Shown here in pieces: positions 13,871 through 26,800 of a stretch of DNA of 64,000 bases. Positions within the stretch are counted from its first letter, which is position 1. Each line of letters begins with the position of its first letter. Origin of the DNA: Spongilla lacustris (Eukaryota; Porifera; Demospongiae; Spongillida; Spongillidae); NCBI GenBank assembly GCA_949361645.1, contig OX442437.1, forward strand, positions 409,575 to 473,574, read 5' to 3'. Made by a program: the position numbers and the translations under genes. The notes under the pieces were generated by a model. The model was given only the letters and a program-made list of their open reading frames with translations, was not told the DNA's origin and made no database searches.

Positions 13871-16800
13871 TGCATGTATTAGGCATTTCTTTCCCGTCAG
13901 GCTGTATACGAAGCAGTCTTTGAAAGTGTATGTTGAATTACAAGCAGGACATACCACAAAATGGACATCTGAAGCCAATCATTTTCTGTGCTGACTTTAA
14001 TGTTTGGACAATGCAATAGTAAGGTTGATATGTTGGTGGTACGTGTTATTAAGTGTAAGAAGCATGGCAAGAATGCCAAAATAACTGCAATAGCAGCATT
14101 TGAAATACCAACACACTGTAATGAACACTAATAATATGCATGGAGGAGATAGTGTGAACCAGGCTCTGGTTCATCAAAACGTTGCTTTTCTCTTGCTGCA
14201 CAGCTGGATTTAAATTTTGCTCTGCGTCCTATGAAGAAGCACTGGCTTGTTTTGAACAAGGCAGTAAACAGACTGAGATTGTGTACATGGATATAAACGG
14301 AACATGAAATACATATGATACTTTTAAAAGTAATTAAAAATGAAATCATAAAGAAAAATAATAAGTCAATAAATTTACTCCATAAATGAGGCCAGTGGAG
14401 CACCATCATCAAACCCCAGCCCACTTCTCCATTTGATGCGGGATCCTCTAAGACATGAGGCTTACTGCTCGAACCCCTGCAAAAGCGAGCCGTGGCCTGA
14501 TGTAGCTGCTGGTGATGGAATAGGCTTTGTCCCACTTGGAAGACAGAGCAGTGGCCATGTGCTTAATGAAGTGACTAGCCTCTTTTTGAAGTAGTCCATC
14601 CACCTTTTGCAAGTAATCATTCAAAAGTTACTCCAGACCTATAATTGCTTAAAGTTATATGCTTCAGTAACGTAACGTACAAGCTTAGAGCCGTTAATAC
14701 CATAGATACATGCTTCAATTTGCAGTAGTATCTTTCTAAATTAGTACACTTTTAATTTATAATAGTAAACTAATCTTTAGGGGTTCAGAATAAAACATTA
14801 TCATTTTAAAAATGAAAAACAAAGGTAGAACTGCTTATAGGATATGGTATACATGTATAGCTATATGTTTAGCAATCTACGTAAACAGATGGACACTCAT
14901 TAATTGGATGGTAGGTGTTAAATCCATGCATGGTATATGAAACAATGATATGGGCTTCGGTCACAAATGGGATCATTGTCATGAAAAGGGACATAATGCG
15001 ATTTTGTAAAATAACAAGGAGCATCAAAGTTGATGTGTGGATGCTATTGGAATAAAAAAGTTGAGGCCATTCAGATTGATAAACAGATTGCCGCGTAAGT
15101 CTTAAAATATCTAAAACTAGTAAGGTCCCTGATACCAAATTAAAGGTTTAAGGACAATCCTTCACTGTGCATGATTACTGATTCAGGTTCTTTGTGAATT
15201 GATCGAAACCACCTGTAACAGTTCTTCCATATGATACGTGAGTGCAATATGCTGTGTTAGGTGTTATGTGCTTGCATGGGTTATCATAGGACATCAGATA
15301 CACTATTTCATGGGCTCCGCCCCAGACCATCGTTGAGGCAGGCAATAGGCACAGTGACTGTCCACTCAGGTGGGAAGACAAACAAAGATGTTTTTTACTA
15401 TAGCCATGCAAGCTGCTTACGCAATTCAATATGTATGCAGTCCAAATACTAGTCTGGGGATTAGACCATATATGAGAATATGGGTCTGGTACATGTAGCG
15501 GAAGGTTTGGGATAACGTGCGTCCCAATGCACGCATCAATGACATCATATGTATCGGGGTCTGGGGAGGAGCCCCAGAAGCTGGAGCGTTTCATACAATA
15601 TTAGCGATCTCGAAGTCGAAATCGTTTAAAAATTGGCAGATGCTGGACTTTAATGTATTAAAACAACGTATTTAGTGCTCTCAAACAGGCCTGGCCTATT
15701 AGATTTCTAGACTTTAATTGCTGCTTACTACTGATATAGGAACTAACTTATTATGCCTATATGTATAGATGAGTACAATCGTCATGCAGGTTCGAAGCGA
15801 AAACAAAACACTAACTATTAAGTAACATTTTTGGTTACTATACAAAGTGAGTTTCTCAGTCTTGTGCATGCTAAAGAACGCCGGCTCCATTATTCGCATG
15901 ACTTCTCTAATGCACCACGTACATGTTAATCACTTGGAACAGGAATTTATATCCCACATCATGCATGATCAATGAAGCACATCATGCTAAAAGGGTTGGC
16001 CAGTTTATTCCCTTCCCCCCCCCACACACACACACACTCCCACCCACTACCCCTTCACCCATAAAAAGGGTTGCTTGTTGCAACAATATGTGACAGGGTA
16101 TATGTAATGTGGAACACTTGACACTGAAATGTGCTTGGGCCTATACTGCCCTATACATATGTGATCAAGCAGTTTACATTTATAATGCTACACGAAGGTA
16201 TAGATTTGAATACCAGAATACATACCACTTAATTTAAATAGCTTTCTATAACTGAGTCAGGGCGCGCAAAATCAGTCAAAGCATACACATAGAGTTAACA
16301 AATTAGGATGATCATGATATATAACGCCATAACGTACAATTGCTGGTGCATGCATGATGCGACAATCTTCTTGCCTTGTGGGTGGATCCAAGCCTGTCAG
16401 GTCAGGGTTTGACCTGCCAGGCCAAGTGGACAGTACGGCCGACCTGTCAGGCCGTGTTGGCCTTTCTGATCCAGCCTTTTGCAAAATATGTAAACTAGTC
16501 TGGCGGGCCTTACTACCGCGTTTGGTCAATCACATCTTTAAGAATATTACGTAATTCCAATTCAAGGCAAATAAAATTCTGTTTGGTCAGTATAAGGTCC
16601 TATACATTTACGTTTCGGTTCGATTGCATGCATACTGGTGTATGGGGTGACGAAATCGCTTCAAAGCATACGGTACTATACATGTAATTGCATTTATATG
16701 TGCGCGATGTGGGCTAATTATATTCATCAATGGTTCCAAGGGGGGTGTCCGGACACCTTGGACTCCCCCCCTGTATCCGCCTCTGAAAAGGAAACCTCCA

Positions 16801-16914
16801 CGTACGCGTGCGCACATCAGTTTATACACGCATGAGGCAGAGCAGTTACGAGGATTCGAAGGCTAAGTGTTTGGTTGAACTTTTATGGGAAACGAGAAAA
16901 CGAGGAGGGGGGGC

Positions 16915-17105
16915 TAGTTGGGCGTAGCCCGACCGTACCTTCGCGTTTTGGCGGAAGGTCGGGTATACCTGGATTTGTACCCATGCATCTAATAGCGTAT
17001 GTGGGCTGTATGTGATAATAGTATAGCCCACATACGCTATCAGATGGGTACAAATCCAGGTATAGGCTAGATACCCAATACGCGAAGGTCGGGCTACGCC
17101 CAACT
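16915..17105. mobile_element. Foldback MITE, TAGTTGGGCG family, copy 1
   Basis: Starts TAGTTGGGCGTAGCCCGAC and ends with the inverse. The whole 191 bp is nearly a perfect hairpin, since the inner arms (around 16967-17060) also pair. It has the same ends as the elements at 40691 and 45761. The right side abuts a 34-base G run, so no target duplication can be read. It encodes nothing. Confidence 0.8.
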
Positions 17106-17141
<36 letters not shown>

Positions 17142-17300
17142 AGCTGTGCCTAGGAAAAAATGTCCAGCATGGGGGGACAATAATGCCTAGAGGGGACATT
17201 CATTCCTAGGCACCAGTGTCCGGGGGGACAGTCGTGCCTAGGCATGAATGTCCGGGGGGACACTTTTTCCAGGGGGACAGCCATGCCTCCGACACCGGCA
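17106..17300. repeat. Poly-G run followed by an irregular GGGGACA repeat
   Basis: G34 at 17106-17139 is followed by four or five irregular copies of a roughly 30-36 base motif built from GGGGGACA, TGCCTAG and ATGTCC, ending near 17295. It lies immediately right of a MITE. The G run length may be an assembly estimate. Confidence 0.7.
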
Positions 17301-17765
17301 TGCCTCCGATTCTTTCTTGCGCCAGCCTTATTGGATCGGGAAGCTTTCATTTCTGCTGCAACTCATAATATCTTTTTAAACACAATACTTAATTACTAGC
17401 TGTATTATTTTTATTTTGTTTATTGGTAAATACAATATTACCTACCTACAACTAAGCTTGAAATATTTATTTCAACTTAGGGCCGGTTTAGTCTATACAT
17501 GTGCCTTAAGCCGGACGATGCGAACTCCATCAGAATGTTAGCTGCATATTTTGATCAATTTAAAACGTAGTAGGATTAAACAATACAATTAAGCCTTTCA
17601 GTTTAGGATATTGATTGGTAACTTTTGCTAACTCTTCGGACACACCGATATGCTGAATTGGTTGTGTTATTACGCATCGTACTCAATGTTTATGTAGTAT
17701 ACTTTGCTGAACCATTACGTTCTAGTTTATTTTTAGTAGCGCCGTGATGATGTAACGGTGCCCCC

Positions 17766-17796
<31 letters not shown>

Positions 17797-17808
17797 ACTC
17801 ATGAATGT

Positions 17809-20800
17809 ATGACCTTATACGGAAGATTAGTTCGAGCTGGCAGCGCAGATCATCATCGTATTAAAAGAGAGTTCTCTCGCACTGCCAAGAACCCTCAGGT
17901 AGGTCATCGTACAGTGCAGTAATTTACATTTGCAATTGGTATTGTGCCACAAATTACTGTCAGTATGTCAGTAGTAAAATAAGCGGTGCCATAAATTTAG
18001 CGATACATTGTATCGTCGATGGCATCAACACACTTGGGCAATGGCGGATTCGCAAGTAAACCATATGAGTTGCGCATGGATTTTGAATCAGCATAACCAT
18101 GCAGAGCAAAATTCCCACCCTCTCGAAAACCTGAAGGTTTCGCATTAAAATTAATCTGGCCTTAAATTGGCTTAATGAACCCTTTGAGTGCCAAGGGCAT
18201 ATTTATATACTATACATGTATATCCGCACAGTCCAATATCCGTGATAGCAGGACATACATGTAAATGGATGCACAACAATAACTCCATTCTGTTCTTGAC
18301 AATGGGTGCAATGAGAGTTAAGTAGTAGGAGTAATATGGTACATGCATAAACTAATTGTATGAAGTAGTACAACTCTTCAAATTTCAGCAACACTACACA
18401 AACTGTTACCAGTGCATCCCACAGGTTATATGCAACGTGTGCACATTTTTGATGTGGGAAAAAAACTAACGCAAGTAGTTATCAGCAATTGACAGTTTGT
18501 GGAGCAAATCATATACATGTAAGTGACATGCAACCATTATTTGATACATGTAATTGTACAATGTATATGCACAAGGTATACCATGTACATAATTCTATCA
18601 TTATTATACACATCTGGCACCCAAAGAGTTAAGACAACCGGCAGAATTGCAATAACAGGCGAGTATGTTGTAAGGAGCATGCATGCACGGGAGCAAGCAT
18701 ATGTACAATAAACACAAATTTAGAAGTATCTCAGTAATAAAAAAATTTACTACTGATACTTCTTTTAAAAAAACTCTACAGCATTCAGTGACTTTTCAAC
18801 AGCTAACGTCGGATGGCATACTGTTATGATCCAAGACAGGTAGGGTAAACAGCAGTCATGTTATTTTATTTTCCATATCGTATGCATCTCTGTGTCAGTT
18901 ACAGCCAACATGGCAATTACAGAATGAAGGGAACATATATTTTTATCGCGGGGATCATCAACGTGCAGCGGATAGATACAAGCATGCTCAGAGACTTTAT
19001 CCCGATTCTGGAATTTGTTGTTGTAACTTTACAAAAGCTGCTCTATGCAATGGATGGTATGAGGCTGCCCTGTTCTATGCTAACAGCTGTGAAGAAACAT
19101 ACGTTCAGGTAAAAAAGTTTTGTACAACAAGAGTATATCTGTGTTTTTTCTATGTTACTGTGCCAATTGCCTAAAGAATTTATTATTATTATTATTATTT
19201 TTAAACAATCATCTTTCATCAATGGACCTCATATGGGTACTAGTGCTTAAAACATACTATGATATTAAATAAGACTGGTCCCAATCACTCTGGCATTTTC
19301 TTTCGAATTAGAAGCTGACTTGTTTAATCATGTTTACTCATCTCCATTTATTAAGCTATTATATAATTCACCAGAGTCAAAATATCAATATTCACCTGCA
19401 ACCATTAATGAATCTTTTCTTTGTTATTACAGTGTTATCTGGCTAAAGCACAAACATATGAAGCTTTCTGCAGAAAGAATCACGATTTTATGTACTACAG
19501 TTACTGTGTGCATCAGTATGTATGCTACTTTAATGAAGTCAAGGACCCGACTAGTCTCTGTCAAGCATTCAAACTGGCCATAGACTTTGGTAAGTACTTT
19601 GATGCAAAGGAAGTTTTGTGCATTACAATTTACATGTACATGTAGGTTTTAAAATTAGTGATACAGTGATGGCTGCTGTGAAAGATAATTTCCAGGCTGT
19701 TCTAAGAACAATAGTTCAAAACAATTCATGCAATGCAACACATCTCCAAGCCCTGCTAAAAATGGCTCCACAGTCTAATTCTGTCAGTGGCATTGCAGCA
19801 CCTCTAAGTGTACCAGCTGTCCTCCATATCAAAGATCTCAATCCAGTTTTATTGAAGGTTCTTACAACTCATGGGATGGTAATAACCGAAAATGATGTCA
19901 GGACTGCAATTTTAATACTCTCTGATGAACAGACAGAAGTCCTTCAAGTTCTTATAAATTGTTGTAGTGGTACTCTTGACTATACCACACTATGGCAACT
20001 TGCAATCAAACAAAAGCCAAGGTTGGCTAAACACATTCTTACGTATGACGCAAAACCTAGTATAGATGCTGTGTTAGACATACCAGAAATCAATGATGTC
20101 CTACCATCTGAGAAACAGGGAACATATGATGACTACATTTGGATGATTGAACACATCACTAAAAATTGTTACCCACATGAGAGAACCATCCTTATTGGGA
20201 AGGCTATGGAAAGTGGGAAGGTGGTTCTTGCCAAACGTCTTCTTTCAGGTGGACCAATTGATGGAAAGAATATTGATGTTTTGCATGTCCTGTGCCTCTG
20301 TGATGGAAATCCAAACATATTGAAGGATACCATTAAGCAAGGAATGACAATAACTGAGGAAGATATAAGGAATGCCATCAAGTCTTCTATACTCAAAGAT
20401 AAGCACATCGAACTGCTTCAAATACTCACTAAAGAGGTAAAAGATACTCCAGATTACACTAGTCTGTGGCATCTCTCAATTAAAGAAAAACCAAGGTTGG
20501 CTACACACTTCCTTACATGTGGAGCACACCCCAGTGTAGTAGATGTAATGGGTAAACTTAACTGGAAGAAATATGATGATGACTGGTTACAGATGATTGA
20601 ATATATAACTAAGAATTGCTCTCCAGGTGAGAGAACCAGGCTTGTTTTAGAGGCAATCATGAACCACAAGGAAGGCCTTATAGACGTCATACTGTCAGGA
20701 GGACCTATTGTTAACAATGCAGCTTTAGTTAAACAGGTTCTTAATTCCTGTGTTCACTTACTAAAGAAGTTAATAGAACATGGAATGAACATAACTGCAG

Positions 20801-23800
20801 AAGACATACAAAGTGCAATTTCTATACTCTCTGATGAACAGGTTGAAGTCCTTCAAGTGCTTGTAATAGATTGTAGTGGTAATCTTGACTATAGCGCACT
20901 GTGGCAACTTGCAATCAAAGAAAAGCCAAGGTTGGCTAAACACTTTCTTACTTGTGGTGCAAAACCTAGTGTTGATGCGGTATTAGATATACCTGTCTCA
21001 ATATCTGGAAGATATGATGACTGCATTTGGATGATTGATCATATTACTGGGAACTGCACCCCACATGAGAGAACCATCCTTATTGGGAAGGCTATGGAAA
21101 GTGGGAAGGTGGTTCTTGCCAAACGTCTTCTTTCAGGTGGACCAATTGATGGAAAGAATATTGATGTTTTGCATGTCCTGTGCCTCTGTGATGGAAATCC
21201 AAACATATTGAAGGATGCCATTAAGCAAGGAATGACAATAACTGTGGAAGATATAAGGAATGCCATCAAGTCTTCTATACTCAAAGATGAGCACATCGAA
21301 CTGCTTCAAATACTCACTAAAGAGGTAAAAGGTACTCCAGACTACACTAGTCTGTGGTACCTCTCAATTAAAGAAAAGCCAATATTGGCTAAGCATTTCT
21401 TAAAATGTGGTGCTCTACCTAGTGCAGTGGACATAATGAACAAGCTTAACTGGAAGAAGCCTGATGACTGTACCTGGATGATTAAGTATATCACTAAGAA
21501 GTACTCTCCAGATGAGAGAACTGAACTTGTTTTGAAGGCAATTGAGAACCACAGGGAAGGCTTTATAAAAGACATACTGTCAGGAGGGCCTATTGTTAAA
21601 AATGCAACTTTAGTTAAGCAGGTGTTCAGTATCCATGATCTAAATGCAGAATTACTGAAGGAACTCATACTGCATGGAATGACTATAACTACAAATGACA
21701 TCAAAAATGCAATTTCTATACTCTCCGATAAGCAGATAGAAGTTCTTCAAGTACTTACCAATGCAGTGAGACGAGCTCCTGACTATACCACACTGTGGCA
21801 ACTTGCAGTAAAAGAAAAGCCAATGATGGCTAAGCACTTCCTTACATGTGGGGCAAAACCTAGTGTTGATGCTGTAATCAATGCATTGAATTGGAAGATA
21901 ATAAGTGATGAAAGTACATGTAATTGGATGATTGAATACATTACCGAAAACTGTTCACCACATGAAAGAACAATTTTTGTTGTGAAAGCTATTGAGAATG
22001 GTAAAACAGACCTAGCTAAAAAAGAACTTTTGGCTGGACCAATTGTTGGAAGTGAAATTAATGTTCAGCATGTCCTTCTCCTTCGTGAAGAGGAGCCAAG
22101 TCTATTGCAGCATGTCATAAAGCAAGGAATGATAATAACTATGGATGATATCAGCAATGCCATCACATACACACCTGCCATACTCACAGATAAGCACATC
22201 CAGTTTCTTGAAGTTCTTACCAATAAGGTTAAAGGTACTCCAGACTACACTAGTCTGTGGCACCTTTCAATTAAAGAAAAACCAAGGTTGGCTACACACT
22301 TCCTTACATGTGGAGCACACCCCAGTGTAGTAGATGTAATGGGTAAACTTAACTGGAAGAAGTGTAATGACAGTACCTGTATGCAGATGATAGAATATAT
22401 TACAAGGAATTGCTCTCCAGGTGAGAGAACTGAACTTGTCTTGAAGGCAATTGAGAACCACAAGGAAGGCTTTATAAAAGGCATACTGTCAGGAGGGCCT
22501 ATTGTTAAAAATGCAACTTTAGTTAAGCAGGTGTTCAGTATCCATGATCTAAATGCAGAATTACTGAAGGAACTCATACTGCATGGAATGACTATAACTA
22601 CAAATGACATCAAAAATGCAATTTCAACATTTTCGGATCATCAGGTTGACTTACTCAAAGTGCTTACCAAGGAGACGATAGATGATCTAAATTACACTAA
22701 ACTATTTCATCATGCGTATGATCAACACAAACCATCATTTGCTAAACTTTTTTTTTTATGTGGGGCAAAACTTAGCATAGACGAAATTTTGCGCTTTGCT
22801 GTGCAGTCAAAAACGCCGTTACTATGGATGGATGAATATACTGCTAACTGTTCCCCTCGTGAACGTACAATGATTGCTATGAAAGCTATTGATAACAAAA
22901 AACCTGAAATTGCAAAACACATACTTTTAGAAGGACCTTTAGAAGGAAGTGAAATTGATATTGTAAAGGTTCTAAGTATATGTGAACCAAATGCTGACAT
23001 TTTGAAGGTTGTCATAACACAAGGTGTGGACGTTAGTATGGAAGTTTTCATAAAAGCAATTTCTGTACTTTCTGATGAACAGGTTGAAGTCCTTCAAGTT
23101 CTTATAAATTGTTGTAGCAGTACTCTTGACTATACCACACTGTGGCAACTTGCAATCAAAGAAAAGCCAAGGATGGCTAAACTCATCCTTACATGTGGGG
23201 CAAAACCTAGTGTTGATGCAGTATTAGATATACATGTACCAGAAATCAACGAGAAACAGGGAACATATGATGACTGCATTTGGATGATTGAACACCTCAC
23301 TAAGAATTGTTCCCCACAAGAAAGAACCGTCCTTATTGGGAAGGCTATGGACAATAGGAAAGTGGTTCTTGCCAAACGCCTTCTTTCAGGTGGACCAATT
23401 GATGGAAAGAATATTGATGTTTTGCATGTCCTGCGCCTCTGTGATGGAAATCCAAGCATATTGAAGGATACCATTAAGCAAGGAATGACAATAACTGGGA
23501 AAGATATCATGAATGCCATCAAGTCTTTCATACTCAAAGATGAGCACATCGAACTGCTTCAAGTACTCACTAAAGAGGTAAAAGATACTCCAGATTACAC
23601 TAGTCTGTGGCACCTGTCAATTAATAAGCCAACATTGGCCAAGCACTTCCTTACATGTGGTGCTCAACCTCATGTGATTGATGTAATGAAAAAATTAAAT
23701 TGGAAGAAATTTGATGAATGTATCTGGATGTTTGATTATGTTGCAAATAATTGTTCTCCTGAAGAGCGCACAACCAATGTCGTGAGAGCTATTGAGAATG

Positions 23801-26800
23801 GAAAGGAAGATTTTGCAGAAAAATTACTAACAAAAGGGAAACTTGTTGGAAATGTAGCCACTATATCAGAAGTTCTTTCTATTCAAGGGTTAAAGCCATA
23901 CTTACTGAAGGAACTCATACTGCATGGAATGACCATAACTACAAATGACATCAAAGAAGCTATCAAAATACTAAAAGATCCACAGGTTGAACTACTTCAA
24001 GTGATTACCAATGAGGTCAAGGGCACTACCAATGACTACACTGCTTTGTGGTGCTTTGCCATCAAAGATAAAAAACCATTATTGGCTAAACACTTTCTTA
24101 CATGTGGGGCCCAACCTAGTGTAGATGAAGCAATGAATACAATTAATTGGCAGAAATATGAAAGCTGTATTTGGATGGCTGAATATATTGCTAATATTTG
24201 CTCACCTGTTGAAAGGACAAAGTCTGTTATTAGAACTGTTGAGAATGGAAATGAAAAGTTTATGAATTTATTGCTATCAAAAGGACCTCTTGTCAAAAGT
24301 GAAATTAGTGTTTCTCGTGTTCTTAATATTCGTAAACTGACACCCAACTTGCTGAAGGAACTCATAGCACATGGAATGACCATCACTGCAGAAGATATCA
24401 GAACTGCAATTTCAGTACTTTCAGATAATGGCATTGAGCTACTCACAATACTAACCACTGAGATAAAGGGCTGTTTTGAGTGCATTGCACCTTCATATGA
24501 GACCATCAAACGTAAACCTAAACTGACAGCACATTTGCTGACATGTGGGGCAAAACCCAATGTAGGTGATGTAATTGATTTTTTGTTAAATCGGAAGAAA
24601 TTAGATGGCTGCATGGCTCCAATGATTAAGTACAGTGTTGAAAACTGTTCCCCAAATGAAAGGACAGTCTTTGTAAAGAAAGCTATTGAGAAAAATAAGA
24701 TTGACCTAGCTAAACAGGTGCTTATGGCTGGACCCATCGTAGGAAGTTATCAGAGTTTATTACATGTTCTTTACCTCTATGAAAAGGAACCAGATTTATT
24801 GATGAACATTATAAAACAAGGAATGACTATTACTACAGATGACATAGAAAAATCCATCACATGCAAACCTGCTATGCTAACAGACGAACATGTTCCTTTT
24901 CTTGAAGTGCTTACTGACGCAGCAAAGGACACTCTAGATTTCACCAAACTTTGGCATCTTGCAATAAACGAAGACAGTCCAAGGATGGCTAAACACTTCC
25001 TTAAATGTGGGGCAAAACCTGAAATAGATTATGTAATTAAATTGGATTGGAAGTGTATTGATAGCAGTGATTCGATGGTTGAATATGTTATTGAGAACTG
25101 TTCTCAACATGAAAGAACAACTTTTGTTGTGAAAGCTATTGAGAATAACAGAATGGACCTAGCTAAACAGGTATTTTTGACTGGACCAATTGTTGGAAGT
25201 GAAATCATCAATGTTGGGACTGTTGTAAGTTTTTGTAAAAATGAGCCACATTTAATAAAAGAATTTATAAAGCAAGGAATGCAAATAACTGCAGATGACA
25301 TCAGAAGTGTCATTTCTGAATTATCAGATGAGCACATTCAGCTTCTTGAAGTACTCACAAGTGAACTAGGTGAATGCAAGGAGTATACTGCAATGTGGAG
25401 TCTTGCAATTAGGGACAAGCCGCTGTTGGCTAAACACCTTCTGCAATGTGGGGCACAACCCAGTGTAAATGATGTGATTGATGTGTTAAATTGGGAGTAT
25501 TTTTGGATGTTTGAATATATTCCAGAGAAGTGTTCTCCCGAAGAGAGAACAATCATTGTTTTGAGAGCTATTAAGAATGGAAAGGAGCATTTTGCAAAAC
25601 GATTACTATCAGATGGGCCACTTGGAAATATAACCAATATATCAGAAGTTCTTTCCATTCAAAGGTCAAACCCAGACTTACTGAAGGAACTTGTAGCGCA
25701 TAAAATGACCATCACTGAAGAAGGTCTTCAAAATGCAATTTCAGTCCTTACAGACCAACAAGTTGACCTACTTTCAGTACTTACTGATCATGTAAACGGT
25801 TCTCCTGATTATGTCTTACTATGGTATATGTGTTGGACTAAAGGGAAAACAGATTTAGCAAAACACCTTTACAGATGTTGGGCACAATGCAGTGGAATGT
25901 TAGCCGAATATGATTCAGACACTGATTTATGTGCTATGGCTGATTGCATTAGTAAGAATTGCTCACCACATTCTCGGAGCACTCTTATTGTAAAGGCAAT
26001 TGAGAATAAGGACGAATGTTTTGCAGAACAGCTATTATCAGGTGGACCTATATTGGGAGGTGAAATTGACCTTGGTTTGCTCATAAGTACTGTTGCTAAG
26101 TTCCCATTGCATGTAGCTACTTCGATACTAATTAGTTTGCTGGAGAAGGGAGTTGATCCAAATGGGTCAAAAAAGGGCAGAGAGCCAATCAAAACTCTTT
26201 TACTCAAAACAGACCCCAGCAACTCGGCCGTTGTTTCTTCACTACTTCTCATACTACTTGATGTGCCCAGCATTGATAACCTTGAATTTGATGATATCCA
26301 ATCTACAGTCATCCATGAAATCACCAAGTGGTCTCTTGCAACAGGTAGGTGCCAAAATAACCAGTAGTTGACAAGGGAAGAAATTAATACAATAATGATT
26401 TCTCTAGGTAAGTTACACTGAGCAATGGTCAGTATACTCAGGATTGACCACTTGATTTCTTTAAGGCAAATGCTAGTAATCTAATAAAACTACTAAAGGA
26501 GTTTTAGTAATTGTATCAATACCTCATATTCAAAGCCCTCTATTATCAAATTACAATAATAATAATAATGATAATAAGAGCTCAAGATATGAATATGCAG
26601 TTGAACATCACTGATTTCAAGTTACCAAGTTAAGTAGTGCAATAATAGTAACAATAATAAGTTCATTATTGCATGAGTAACAATAACCATTAGATTTAAA
26701 ATTATCTAAAAGTGAGTTCACAGACCATTTGCAATTTGCCATTTTCCAGTTTGATTAACTAATTTTGTAAGTTGCCATATGACCTGTTTTTCTAATGATG

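Larger units (their letters stand above)
9832..17808. other. Intergenic interval of repeats and transposon remains
   Basis: No intact gene is recognised. It contains a possible MITE (11256-11592), a broken Tnp2-type transposase (12640-13870, minus), a foldback element (16915-17105) and G/C homopolymers. An open minus-strand frame at 12221-12505 has no recognised relative and may belong to the same dead transposon. A palindromic GC-rich patch lies at about 16380-16470. I see nothing recognisable in 14100-15900. Confidence 0.5.
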
